From Pseudalkalibacillus hwajinpoensis (GTDB lineage: Bacteria > Bacillota > Bacilli > Bacillales > Guptibacillaceae), in contig NZ_JADFCM010000008.1 in NCBI RefSeq assembly GCF_015234585.1, positions 1,860,001 through 1,924,000 of the forward strand: a stretch of 64,000 nucleotides of DNA, read 5' to 3'. Both the position numbers and the translations under genes were made by a program. Under the pieces are notes generated by a model. It was not told where the DNA came from. It saw only the letters and a list, made by a program, of their open reading frames with translations, and ran no database searches. Below are positions 1 to 9,195 of the stretch, in pieces; the stretch's first letter is position 1; the number at the start of each line of letters is the position of its first letter.

Positions 1-1101
1 AATATTTGCCATCCGTCTAGCTCCGAGTTCGTTTGAACTTTCAATAAGATGATTGGCAATCGACTCTATTCTCCTAATTAACCATAACCAATCTTTATTT
101 TGATGATTAGATATTCGTAATTCGATCAGCTGATTTTTTAATTCTTCAATAACGGTCTGTGTTTGCTTTAAGTTTCCAACGATATCGTGGCTTCGTAACA
201 CCTCAGCGTCTCTAATGGATTCAACAACTTTATATAGCAATTTTCTTACTTCATTATGTTCAAGCGCATGAAGTTCTTTCATCCTTTTAACTGCGGGATA
301 AAGTGTTTCAATTAACATCTCAGCATCAAAGACGTACATTCTAAGTTGCTCAGCGTCTATACCACTCCAGACTTCTCCTGGATCAGTTGTTGTTAATTGG
401 CTTGAAATAACCTGTGCATACTCATTAAGCTTTCTTACATCTCGCTTTAATAACAAGGCTCTATAGCGATTCGGAGTCGGATCTGAAATGGCATCAAGTA
501 CGAGATCTAGCGTAAGATTTGTTTGAATATGAAACGACTTCATACTTCGACTGAGCTGTCTTTTAGGACGATTTCTAAACAGAATAAAGTGATATAGATA
601 CGAGTATGCTCCTCCGACAACAATTCCGAGGATAAAACCGAGCAAATCGGATGGTTGAAGTTTCAATAAGGTTGAAAAATAGATTGATAAAAAAGCAATC
701 ATAAATAGTCCAAAATATCGAAAACCATAATGTTGTAAGTAGTAAGCAAAAAAGATCACAAGTAAAAACAAACCATCCGTAACAAATGGAATAGAGCTAA
801 GCAATGTTCGAAGTGTTAGCCAAATAATACTTGAAATTACTAACAAAAGGGCAGTGATTTTTTTCTTTTTATCTGTGTCATCATTCACAAGCAATAATGA
901 TAAAAGACTTACCACCCCAGCAAGAATAGCTGGGGTAAATGATATCCCAAGTATTGTAGTCAACCACAGCATTGTCATGACGGAAGAAAAAACGCTAATC
1001 GTTATTCTTGCTGCTTGATGTAACCTAGTCCTGCCGGGGTCTGTAGCAGCCAAACGAGACCACCAGCTTTGTATGATTGATTTCTCGTTTTTAGTCCACA
1101 T
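1..1101 (-). CDS. FUSC-family inner membrane protein, C-terminus beyond window
   Basis: An open frame of 367 codons runs without a stop from an ATG at 1101 to the window edge, so the C-terminus is missing. The N-terminal 170 residues hold about five or six hydrophobic segments after a start reading MWTKNEK. A long helical, charged cytoplasmic region follows (from about residue 180). This layout and the DPGRTRLHQAAR segment before the first membrane helix fit the FUSC / aromatic-acid-exporter-like family, whose members are thought to export aromatic or other small organic acids. Substrate cannot be read from the sequence. It is transcribed in the same direction as the BCCT gene, but a terminator stands between them. 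Confidence 0.75.
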   Translation of the reverse strand, partial: MWTKNEKSIIQSWWSRLAATDPGRTRLHQAARITISVFSSVMTMLWLTTILGISFTPAILAGVVSLLSLLLVNDDTDKKKKITALLLVISSIIWLTLRTLLSSIPFVTDGLFLLVIFFAYYLQHYGFRYFGLFMIAFLSIYFSTLLKLQPSDLLGFILGIVVGGAYSYLYHFILFRNRPKRQLSRSMKSFHIQTNLTLDLVLDAISDPTPNRYRALLLKRDVRKLNEYAQVISSQLTTTDPGEVWSGIDAEQLRMYVFDAEMLIETLYPAVKRMKELHALEHNEVRKLLYKVVESIRDAEVLRSHDIVGNLKQTQTVIEELKNQLIELRISNHQNKDWLWLIRRIESIANHLIESSNELGARRMANI

Positions 1102-1232
1102 ACATTAATAATAGCGAAATTTGATTCATTCTGCCAACATTGCGTATTCCATCTCTGCTTTTATTTGATCGGAAGTTAATGTTAGACCGCTCATATTGCT
1201 TATCTTCTTTTCCTCGGTATCTAGCTCTATTT

Positions 1233-1266
1233 AAAAAACCTTTGGAGAATTTTCTCCAAAGGTTTT
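1233..1266 (-). terminator. Intrinsic terminator after the BCCT gene
   Basis: An inverted repeat (AACCTTTGGAGAA with its complement) is followed on the minus strand by a run of six T. It lies just downstream of the BCCT stop codon. Confidence 0.8.
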
Positions 1267-1269
1267 ATT

Positions 1270-2799
1270 TTAAACCGTTTTTAGATCTTTTTTGGACTTG
1301 GCTTTCTTATCTGTACTACGTTGCTTTCTTGGTACTTCTTCATTAAATGATTTAATCATTCCCCAGCACGTAAATAACAGAATGATTGTAAGCGGGAAAG
1401 CACTAACGATTATAGCCGTCTGCATACTTTCAAGTCCACCCGTAATCATTAGAACGATCGCTGATGCTGATAACAAAAATCCCCAGGTGAATTTCACATA
1501 GTTCGGGGGATTCAAACTTCCATTTGTTGTTTGCATTCCAAGCACGAATGTAGCTGAATCGGCAGATGTAATAAAGAATGTAGAGATTAATAATAGTGTA
1601 ACGATAGTTAAAATACCACCGAGTGGAAGTTGTTCATATAAGAAAAATAACCCCGTCTCAAGACTTTGACCTGCTATATCTGTTCCTTGAGTAAAATCAA
1701 AGAAAATACCAGATCCTCCAAATACGCCAAACCAAAATGCACAAACGACTGTTGGCACAACTGTTACGGCTATCATAAACTCTCTAATCGTTCTTCCTTT
1801 CGAGACCCTTGCAATAAATGTCCCAACAAAAGGAGACCAGGCAATCCACCATGCCCAATAAAAGATTGTCCAATCTTGAATCCACGTTTCACTTTCTGCA
1901 TTCATTGGAGCAAGTCTCATGCCCATAGCAAATATATTTTGAACGTATTCTCCGAAAGTAGTGACAAATAAATCTAACACAAATTTTGTTGGTCCGAGAA
2001 TGACAAACATGATAAGCAATAATACAGCAAGCGCCATATTAGCATTACTTAAATACCTTATCCCCCTCTTTATTCCTGTTCCTGCTGAAACAGTAAAAAG
2101 AACAGTGATAATCGCAATAATAATCAATTGAATTGTGAAATTATTAGGTATGTTTGTTAAATAACTTAAACCACCGTTAATTTGTTGAGCCCCAAGTCCT
2201 AGAGAAGCGGCAACACCAAATATTGTCGCAAATACTGCAATAATATCTACTGTAATCCCGATAGGGCCTTTCACTTTATCTCCTAATAGTGGATAAAGCG
2301 TTGCGCTCATTAATCCCGGCGCCCCTTTTCTAAATTTATAATAAGCTAGCGCTAAAGCGATGGTTGCGTATATAGCCCATGCATGGAATCCCCAATGTAA
2401 ATATGTATATCGAAGTGAAAGGTGCGCGGCTTCAACCGTTCCTCCTTCACCATATGGCGGGGTAGAAAAGTGGGACATTGGTTCTGATACACCAAAGAAC
2501 AATAGCCCTATTCCCATCCCGGCGCTAAAGAGCATAGCAAACCAAGTGAGCCTGCTATATTCAGGCTTATCTGTATCCTTTCCTAATTTGATATGCCCAA
2601 ATCGACTAAAAATCAAATAAATTGCAAATATTAAAAAGAAAGTTGCGGCAAGCTGATAAAACCAACCAAACTGTTCTAAGAAGAAATTTTGGGAAACCGT
2701 CATAACCTGATTAAGGTTATCTGGCATCAGCACGCCCCAACCAACGAAGACAATCGCAATAGCGATTCCTATCCAGAAAACGTTAGTAACTTTGTTCAT
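1270..2799 (-). CDS. BCCT-family glycine betaine/choline transporter (OpuD-like)
   Basis: Predicted 12-TM secondary carrier of 509 residues for quaternary-ammonium osmolytes, in the plasma membrane. The betaine-type glycine motif GMGIG is present (SAGMGIGLLFFGVSEP), as is the BCCT tryptophan box (IFYWAWWIAWSPFVGTFIARVSKGRT). Together these fit Na+-coupled OpuD/BetP carriers. The charged C-tail is rich in Lys and short, unlike the long osmosensing tail of BetP. The ATG at 2799 is preferred because AGGAG lies 8 nt upstream; a GTG three codons earlier overlaps that site. It stands alone as a transcription unit. The substrate is inferred from family motifs only. Confidence 0.9.
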   Translation of the reverse strand: MNKVTNVFWIGIAIAIVFVGWGVLMPDNLNQVMTVSQNFFLEQFGWFYQLAATFFLIFAIYLIFSRFGHIKLGKDTDKPEYSRLTWFAMLFSAGMGIGLLFFGVSEPMSHFSTPPYGEGGTVEAAHLSLRYTYLHWGFHAWAIYATIALALAYYKFRKGAPGLMSATLYPLLGDKVKGPIGITVDIIAVFATIFGVAASLGLGAQQINGGLSYLTNIPNNFTIQLIIIAIITVLFTVSAGTGIKRGIRYLSNANMALAVLLLIMFVILGPTKFVLDLFVTTFGEYVQNIFAMGMRLAPMNAESETWIQDWTIFYWAWWIAWSPFVGTFIARVSKGRTIREFMIAVTVVPTVVCAFWFGVFGGSGIFFDFTQGTDIAGQSLETGLFFLYEQLPLGGILTIVTLLLISTFFITSADSATFVLGMQTTNGSLNPPNYVKFTWGFLLSASAIVLMITGGLESMQTAIIVSAFPLTIILLFTCWGMIKSFNEEVPRKQRSTDKKAKSKKDLKTV

Positions 2800-3020
2800 T
2801 CTCTCCACTCCTACATTTATTATGTGGATCTCAAAAATATTTCAAAATAATAACCACATCGTTACTAATCATAAGCAAAACCGAACTTATTATCAAATTT
2901 TTATAAGAATTTAGTATAATATACCCCATACTGCTTTACTAAAAACCCCGTCATATTCACATTGATTTATTTTAGTGTCATGTTCTATTATTCAGCTTTT
3001 CCTTTCTCTATTTTCATAAA

Positions 3021-3051
3021 AAAACAGAGACGAATTTTACGTCTCTGTTTT
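3021..3051 (-). terminator. Terminator of the sigma/anti-sigma operon
   Basis: The stem ACAGAGACG/CGTCTCTGT encloses a 7-nt loop and is followed on the minus strand by a T run. It lies 8 nt beyond the anti-sigma stop codon. Confidence 0.85.
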
Positions 3052-3058
3052 CTGTGAT

Positions 3059-3820
3059 CTATAAACCTGAACTTAGTATAATTTTCCCTTTAGGCGTTTC
3101 ACTTGTATTGTCCGGTTCAAGGGTAATTGCGACAGCATCCCAGTCGTGCTCACCTTCATAATCTACCTGATAAGCTACCTCACCTTTTCCTTCCTGATTC
3201 GGAACAAATGAGCCTGCGCGGTATGGTTTTTCACCTTCAAGTAACCAAACTTGATACACTTGATCACCTTCAACTCCTGACACATCGTTCACTTGTACAA
3301 CTAAATTCATTTTTCCATCTTCGTTCATAAGCGCTGCAGATCCTGCTGAAGCTTCTGCTTCAGTTGGCTGTAGTTGTACAGCTTTGATAAGAGATGAAAT
3401 TTGTTCTGAATTATCTATCCCGCCATCAGATTCGTTTATATACGTATACAAATTTCCACCAAGGGAGAGAAAAAGTGCTGCTGCTAATGCGGGCGCTACC
3501 CACTTCCTCTGTCTTGATTTTCTTTCTGTCTGCAGATCTATTACTGCATTACTCTGTTTCTCTTCCAGGTTTTCGACTTCATTGTTACCTACTTCTTCAG
3601 CATCGCTCTCAAACACACTTGTCAAAACACGATCTTTCATTCCAGCGGGTGGTTCTTCTGGTATAGAGAGATAAGGAAGGTCACCTGTCAATTCTTCCAG
3701 CTCCTTTAACTCCTCTCTGCACTCTTCACAAGATAAAAGGTGAGTTTCGAACCGTTCTTTTTCTTCTTCTGATAAGGTTTCATTAAAATAGTCAAGTAGT
3801 TGCTCACAATTTGCTTTCAT
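3059..3820 (-). CDS. Zinc-finger anti-sigma factor (RskA-type)
   Basis: Membrane-bound inhibitor of the ECF sigma factor encoded just upstream. The N-terminal cytoplasmic domain carries the ZAS motif HxxxCxxC (HLLSCEEC, about residues 27-34). A single transmembrane helix lies near residues 107-127. The extracytoplasmic part (about 130-253) resembles the RskA C-terminal domain (QVYQVWLLEG, ending in a beta-rich ITLEPDNT segment). The ATG at 3820 follows a strong AAGGAGGGG and overlaps the sigma gene by 17 bp, so the two are translationally coupled. In the RskA family such proteins release sigma after regulated proteolysis; the inducing signal here is unknown. Confidence 0.88.
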   Translation of the reverse strand: MKANCEQLLDYFNETLSEEEKERFETHLLSCEECREELKELEELTGDLPYLSIPEEPPAGMKDRVLTSVFESDAEEVGNNEVENLEEKQSNAVIDLQTERKSRQRKWVAPALAAALFLSLGGNLYTYINESDGGIDNSEQISSLIKAVQLQPTEAEASAGSAALMNEDGKMNLVVQVNDVSGVEGDQVYQVWLLEGEKPYRAGSFVPNQEGKGEVAYQVDYEGEHDWDAVAITLEPDNTSETPKGKIILSSGL

Positions 3821-4376
3821 CTGAGACCCCTCCTTTCTCTCTGAGACTGGTATTTAAATGTTTGAGCGCTAGCCGAATTCGGCCTTTAACAGTACCCAGA
3901 GGGAGGTCGAACTCTTCAGAGATCTTTTTGTGCGTCATTCCTTTAAAATAGAACATTTCAATTATTTTCTGTTGCTCATCTTTAAGTTTTGATACAGCTG
4001 TACGAAGTATCTGTCCTCGCTCTTTCCATTCAACCTGATCTTCCACTGAAGATTCATCACTATGAAGAGAGTCTCGTTCATCTAGTTCAAAATCTGGCTC
4101 TTTTGATTGTTTGCGGAGCAAATCAATTGCTGTATGTCGCGTCATTGTAAGGAGCCAAGAAGAGAATTTCCCTTTGTCAGCACTATACTCGGCCTTCCCT
4201 TTCCATAGCTTTATGAACACTTCTTGCATAACTTCTTCTGCAAGTCCTCCATCTTTTACAATTCGATATGAGAAAGAATATAACAACTTTTCATATCGAT
4301 CGTAAAGAGATGAGAGAGCTTCTTTATCCTTTGCCTGCACCTTAACATACAGCTCGGCATCGTTAAGTTCTCTCAT
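3804..4376 (-). CDS. ECF-type RNA polymerase sigma factor (SigK/ECF19-like)
   Basis: A 190-residue sigma-70 family protein with only regions 2 and 4. Region 2 (about residues 23-92) includes AEEVMQEVFIKLWKG and the -10-recognition helix SSWLLTMTRHTAIDLLR. Region 4 (about 123-175) has the HTH KKISEEFDLPLGTVKGRIRLALK. The ATG at 4376 follows AAAGGAG at good spacing. It is the first gene of an operon with its RskA-type anti-sigma factor. Pairing with RskA suggests the group containing mycobacterial SigK, although sequence similarity to that protein was not computed. Regulon and signal are unknown. Confidence 0.9.
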   Translation of the reverse strand: MRELNDAELYVKVQAKDKEALSSLYDRYEKLLYSFSYRIVKDGGLAEEVMQEVFIKLWKGKAEYSADKGKFSSWLLTMTRHTAIDLLRKQSKEPDFELDERDSLHSDESSVEDQVEWKERGQILRTAVSKLKDEQQKIIEMFYFKGMTHKKISEEFDLPLGTVKGRIRLALKHLNTSLREKGGVSDESKL

Positions 4377-4436
4377 ATCATTCTCCTTTTCATCGCAACT
4401 GACGCTAGCCTGAAGAGGCAGGAAGCTTATGTATAG

Positions 4437-4463
4437 CTAACGTTACTCAGTCTACTTTGGATG
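4437..4463 (-). promoter_or_regulatory. Candidate autoregulatory ECF promoter
   Basis: On the minus strand CATCC (4463-4459), a 16-nt spacer and CGTTAG (4442-4437) lie about 60 nt upstream of the sigma start codon. A CATCC-type -35 element is what I recall for SigK/ECF19 promoters, so this may be a self-recognised promoter. The -10 match is loose. Confidence 0.35.
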
Positions 4464-4898
4464 TGTTTTTCATAAAAAATCATCTTACCAATCCACGAAA
4501 GCGCTTTTAGTTTATAATGCCTCCTCTGAAAGAAAAGCTGCAATTATACATAATTTCTGTCTCCAACACTTCTCTCAAGTATTGGATCCCTAAACCAAGT
4601 ATACTCATTACATCCAGTATTTCCCTAAAAAAGTTTTCTTCAAATCAGCTCCCTAAATAAACAGTTTACTGGCAGTTTTGACCAAAACTGATTTTAATAT
4701 ATTCACTTTCATCTCCATGCTCTACTCAACTATTCAGCATAATTTGTTTCTAGATGAAAGTATATCATAATTGTATACTTTCCCAATGAATACACCCTCT
4801 ATCTTAAAAGCTTTTCCTACCAATTCTCCTCAGTTTGATTTCACGAAACTTTTCACATGCTTCTTGTTCCTGTATGATAGGTTGGAGTAAATATTGAA
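4464..4898. other. Gene-free intergenic region between sigma operon and fabL
   Basis: Divergent 5' region of about 435 bases between the sigma promoter area and the fabL ribosome site. It is AT-rich, with many stops in all frames and no convincing small ORF. A possible fabL -10 (TATGAT near 4873) is seen, but no clear -35 and no FapR-type palindrome. Confidence 0.6.
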
Positions 4899-4905
4899 GA
4901 GGTGA

Positions 4906-5667
<762 letters not shown>

Positions 5668-5671
5668 ACGT

Positions 5672-5712
5672 AAAGCACGACCGCGGTATTTTCTGCTGTC
5701 GTGCTTTATTTT
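5672..5712 (+). terminator. fabL terminator
   Basis: A 10-bp stem (AAAGCACGAC/GTCGTGCTTT) is followed by TTTATTTTG. Confidence 0.85.
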
Positions 5713-5776
5713 GTCGCATCCTCGATAACAACAAGCTAAAATATCTTTCCTAGCTGTATGAAACATGCTCTTTTAC

Positions 5777-6691
5777 TTACATAAAATCAAAAAAGTACCG
5801 AATCACATGGAAATAAACAGGTGATGTGTATGCAAGACTGTCCACTCTACTTAAGTAATTTCCCTCCAAAGCTTTCATTCTTCGATCGTCACCAAGTAAG
5901 AGATCCCTCTTCAGAACGGAGATTGTTAGACTACCAAGAAAGCCAGCGACGCTGATTAGTACTCCTGATAAAACTCCAAACAACGCACCAAAAGGCGTTA
6001 AATAAGGAAATAACGTATAGGCTAGTGCTGTTGTAACGATAATTGCGCATAAAAATCCTTCTAAGGTAAGATAAGGATTGGAGGATGAAACGACTTTACG
6101 CTTGCCTACATAAAGAGAAATGATGTAATGAACTGCATCATTTGCCTGAGTTAGTAATACAAGAAATAATACTAAATTGGCTCCATAAATTGGGCTAGCT
6201 ATTTGGAAATAGGCAAGGTGGCTTAGACCAAAAACCATTAGCATTAAACCCCATTGAGTCGAACTAACTGATCTTAGAAAACCTAGCGTCCCTTTTCCTA
6301 TAATACGTGGAAGCGGTAGCAATAAGAAAACATAAACTGGTATAAACACAATGAACATTCCATACCAATCGATTAGGATCCAATAGAATTGGAGTGGGAT
6401 AGCGACATAGGACCATAGAAAAATTCTCCTATCAGCTTTCCGAGTTTTCATCATTGAGAAATATTCTTTTAATGCGAAAAAGCTTAGTATCATTAAAGAA
6501 AACAAGGAAACGATTGGATTAAATAGTGTAGCAAGACAAAAAACGCCAAACATGCCCCACCACGTTTTTACTTTTAACGATAGTCCCGTAAAGTCCTTGT
6601 TTGGCTGCTTTTTTTTCGCAACAAGGAAAGCAGCCTGTGCAAATAAAAGACCTAATAAAATAATTGACAATGTCCATTTTGTACTTTCCAG
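5777..6691 (-). CDS. CdsA-like integral membrane protein (YnbB type), probable CTG start
   Basis: About 304 residues with eight or so hydrophobic segments. The C-terminus resembles the phosphatidate cytidylyltransferase signature: S-x-L-K-R is present (SVLKRDLLLGDDRR), followed by LEGNYLSRVDS where true CdsA has HGG-x-x-DR-x-D. The degenerate end resembles CdsA paralogues such as E. coli YnbB rather than the essential enzyme, so CDP-diacylglycerol synthesis is uncertain. Start: a perfect AAGGAGGT lies 8 nt before an in-frame CTG at 6691. The only other in-frame start is a TTG at 6670, about 29 nt from that site. The gene is divergent from the papain-like gene, 69 bp away. Confidence 0.8.
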   Translation of the reverse strand: MESTKWTLSIILLGLLFAQAAFLVAKKKQPNKDFTGLSLKVKTWWGMFGVFCLATLFNPIVSLFSLMILSFFALKEYFSMMKTRKADRRIFLWSYVAIPLQFYWILIDWYGMFIVFIPVYVFLLLPLPRIIGKGTLGFLRSVSSTQWGLMLMVFGLSHLAYFQIASPIYGANLVLFLVLLTQANDAVHYIISLYVGKRKVVSSSNPYLTLEGFLCAIIVTTALAYTLFPYLTPFGALFGVLSGVLISVAGFLGSLTISVLKRDLLLGDDRRMKALEGNYLSRVDSLAYTSPVYFHVIRYFFDFM

Positions 6692-6760
6692 AAGGGGTAC
6701 CTCCTTATCAATCTATTTATGTATAATGAGAGTAAACGTCAAATTTATAAGGATGCCATG

Positions 6761-7315
6761 ATGAGTCATAAAATATATATTTTACTTTCTGATACCGGTA
6801 CGCTCTTTACAAAATCGATTAAAAAATATACTAAAGCTCCTTACAATCATGCATCACTAGCCTTCGATGAAGAATTAAATGATATGTATAGCTTTGGAAG
6901 AAAAAAGCCTGGTAATCCTCTAAATGGTGGATTTGTGAAAGAGGATGTCCTAACTGGCACATACCGTCGATACCCCAAGACGACATGCGTGATCTATGAA
7001 CTCAACGTAACAGAACGTGATGTGCACAAAATGAAGCGCTTGCTAAAGATATTCATTCGAAACAAACAGCGATTTTTGTACAATATTCTCGGCGTTCTGG
7101 GGGTTTCAATAAATGAACCTATTGAGTTTAGTAATTCTTATTTTTGTTCTCAATTTGTTGCTGAAGTTCTTTATCGTTCCGGCATTCAACTTTGGAACAA
7201 GCTTCCAGCACTTGTCACTCCAGATGATTTTCGCAAATGCGAAAGGCTGTTACTAACTTACGAAGGGAAACTTTTTGATTATGAACCTATTAGAAAGCAG
7301 CTTCATAAATTCTGA
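6761..7315 (+). CDS. Permuted papain-like (YiiX/NlpC-P60 type) hydrolase
   Basis: A 184-residue cytosolic protein with no signal peptide. The circularly permuted NlpC/P60 arrangement is visible: histidine first (YNHASLAF, about residue 28) and the candidate nucleophile cysteine later (NSYFCSQFVAEVL, about residue 130). Family members are thiol hydrolases acting on amide or lipid ester bonds; no substrate can be assigned. The ATG at 6761 has AAGGA 7 nt upstream; the adjacent ATG at 6758 is closer than usual. The 69-bp region shared with the divergent CdsA-like gene must hold both promoters. Confidence 0.75.
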   Translation: MSHKIYILLSDTGTLFTKSIKKYTKAPYNHASLAFDEELNDMYSFGRKKPGNPLNGGFVKEDVLTGTYRRYPKTTCVIYELNVTERDVHKMKRLLKIFIRNKQRFLYNILGVLGVSINEPIEFSNSYFCSQFVAEVLYRSGIQLWNKLPALVTPDDFRKCERLLLTYEGKLFDYEPIRKQLHKF

Positions 7316-7363
7316 CGTGTATATTTAGTATGACTTTTATGGTGTTTTTTCACAATAAATTAA

Positions 7364-7402
7364 TAAAACGTGGACAGATCCCCTTAGAATCTGTCCACGT
7401 TT
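7364..7402 (-). terminator. ppaC terminator
   Basis: A stem of about 10 bp (CGTGGACAGA/TCTGTCCACG) is followed on the minus strand by TTTTATTAATTT, 13 nt past the ppaC stop. It may also stop the opposing hydrolase transcript. Confidence 0.85.
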
Positions 7403-7412
7403 GGAACTATCA

Positions 7413-8342
7413 TTAAGCTGTAAACGTTTCTGTTAGAACAGGAACGATTTGTTTCTTACGAGAAACAACGCCTTCAAGTACAGCAAGGTTTTCAATTAAT
7501 GTGACATCAAAAGCCTTCTCGACTTTATTTGCCTGTTTACCTAGTGCTAAAGCCGTTGAGTTATTTGTAAGAATGTCCGTTACAACAAGTAAGAAAAGAT
7601 CAAGATCTTTAGCTTCGATCGTTTTTCTCATTTCCTCTTCAACTACATCCTGACGAGCAAGAACATCGAGAGTATCAACAACGTTAACTTGAGCTACTTC
7701 CACTTTAGAAGCTCCCATACCAAATTCTTTCGCATCAAGAGAGATCAGTTCAGCAGGCGTTTTACTGCTCATATCCGCCCCAGCCTTAAGCATTTCAAGA
7801 CCATATGTTTCGGCATTTACTCCAGCTATTTCAGCAAGTTCGCTAGCCGCAGCTATATCTTCCTCCGTACATGTTGGTGATTTGAAAAGAAGAGAGTCAG
7901 AAATAATCGCAGAAAGCATAAGACCAGCTATGTTTTTATCAACCTGAACATTCTTCTCTTTGTATAACTTATTTAGAATCGTTGCTGTACAACCAACTGG
8001 TTCTGCTCTGTAATAAACAGGGTCAGCTGTTTCGAAGTTCGCAATGCGGTGATGGTCAATCACTTCTAGAATCCGAACATTTTCAATATCCTCTGCACTC
8101 TGTTGACGTTCGTTGTGGTCAACAAGAATAACCTCATTTGTTTCATTCGAAACTGTTTGAACCATTCGTGGAGCTTCCACATTAAATTGATCTAACGCGT
8201 ATTGTGTTTCTCCATTGACTGCACCAAGGCGGACTGCCTCTACATTCATGCCAAGCTTCCTTTTTAAATCGGCATAAACGAGAGCAGAAGTGATCGTATC
8301 CGTATCAGGATTTTTATGTCCGAAAATCAATACTTTTTCCAT
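7413..8342 (-). CDS. ppaC: Manganese-dependent inorganic pyrophosphatase
   Basis: Cytosolic family II pyrophosphatase hydrolysing PPi to two phosphates, which pulls biosynthetic reactions forward. It has 309 residues, typical for the family. DHH-phosphoesterase metal motifs are visible: [10 protein letters not shown] (residues 8-17), LVDHNERQQ, and the signature [10 protein letters not shown]. The C-terminal DHHA2 domain ends with the substrate-binding [10 protein letters not shown]. The ATG at 8342 has AAAGGAG 7 nt upstream. It is monocistronic, with terminators on both sides. Confidence 0.96.
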   Translation of the reverse strand: MEKVLIFGHKNPDTDTITSALVYADLKRKLGMNVEAVRLGAVNGETQYALDQFNVEAPRMVQTVSNETNEVILVDHNERQQSAEDIENVRILEVIDHHRIANFETADPVYYRAEPVGCTATILNKLYKEKNVQVDKNIAGLMLSAIISDSLLFKSPTCTEEDIAAASELAEIAGVNAETYGLEMLKAGADMSSKTPAELISLDAKEFGMGASKVEVAQVNVVDTLDVLARQDVVEEEMRKTIEAKDLDLFLLVVTDILTNNSTALALGKQANKVEKAFDVTLIENLAVLEGVVSRKKQIVPVLTETFTA

Positions 8343-8446
8343 AGTTAGACTCCTTTTAGATGAAAAGATTTATGTACTCAATACATATTGTAAAGATCTC
8401 TTACCGTAAACTCAACAGCATTTTGTATTCTTTAAATAAGAAAAGT

Positions 8447-8487
8447 AAGGAAACCAATTCTTTCGCATAAAGAATCGGTCACCTTAT
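8447..8487 (-). terminator. Probable terminator of the YhfK-like gene
   Basis: An imperfect long hairpin (AAGGAAACCAATTCTTT with AAAGAATCGGTCACCTT, loop CGCAT) lies right after the stop. The T tail on the minus strand is interrupted (TTACTTTTC). Confidence 0.55.
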
Positions 8488-8489
8488 TA

Positions 8490-9134
8490 TTATAGAGATT
8501 CTATTGACTGAGTAATCCCGCTATCCCCAGAAATCAAATCGAAAGATCGGCGAATCGTATTTTGCTTCATTAGTGTAGAAACGATAACCTCAGCTACATC
8601 ATCACGTGGAATCGATCCACGTCCTAGATTCTCAGCGATTGACACCTCACCAGTTCCTTCTTCGTTCAAAAGACCACCTGGGCGCACAATAGTATAGTCC
8701 AATGAACTTGCTTCTAACGCTCTATCAGCGTAATGTTTTGCAGCGTAGTATGGCAATAATGCCTCACTCCAATTTTCTCTGTTGTGTGCTTGAAGTGCAC
8801 TCAACATCACATAACGCTTAATGCCAAGTTTTTCAGCTGCTTCGATCGTTTTTACTGCTCCATCTAGATCTACTAATAATGTTTTATCTGATCCAGTACT
8901 TCCACCAGAACCAGCAGCAAAAATAACGGCGTCGCTCCCTTTCATAGCCTCAGAAATAGTATCGACTGAGTCTTCAAGACTCGCTACTACTGATTCAATT
9001 CCGCGGTTGGCTAATTCATCCGCCTGTTCTTTCTTTCGGACCATCGCCTTTAAGGAATGGTCTTTGTTATTATCAAGAAGATTAACAACTTTTTGACCTA
9101 CCTGGCCGTTTGCACCAATAACCAATACATTCAT
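8490..9134 (-). CDS. yhfK: NAD(P)-binding SDR_a5-type protein, YhfK-like
   Basis: A 214-residue atypical short-chain dehydrogenase / NmrA-like protein. The N-terminal nucleotide loop GANGQVGQ (residues 7-14) follows the first beta strand. It shares FAAGSGGSTGSDKTLLVDLDG and MLSALQAHNRENW with B. subtilis YhfK as I remember it. The tyrosine-lysine pair YAAKHYADRALE is a candidate active site. The reaction is unknown; relatives are NAD(P)H-dependent reductases or nucleotide sensors. ATG at 9134 follows a good ribosome site (GGAGAG). No operon partner is evident. Confidence 0.85.
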   Translation of the reverse strand: MNVLVIGANGQVGQKVVNLLDNNKDHSLKAMVRKKEQADELANRGIESVVASLEDSVDTISEAMKGSDAVIFAAGSGGSTGSDKTLLVDLDGAVKTIEAAEKLGIKRYVMLSALQAHNRENWSEALLPYYAAKHYADRALEASSLDYTIVRPGGLLNEEGTGEVSIAENLGRGSIPRDDVAEVIVSTLMKQNTIRRSFDLISGDSGITQSIESL

Positions 9135-9195
9135 GAGTAAACTCTCCTTTTGGATTGTCTATCCATATTATTTCAAAATCAATTCTTAATCTCAA

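Noticed and set aside
1140..1346. Plus-strand frame between FUSC and BCCT genes
   Set aside because: It spans the terminator hairpin and overlaps the BCCT 3' end; no ribosome site.
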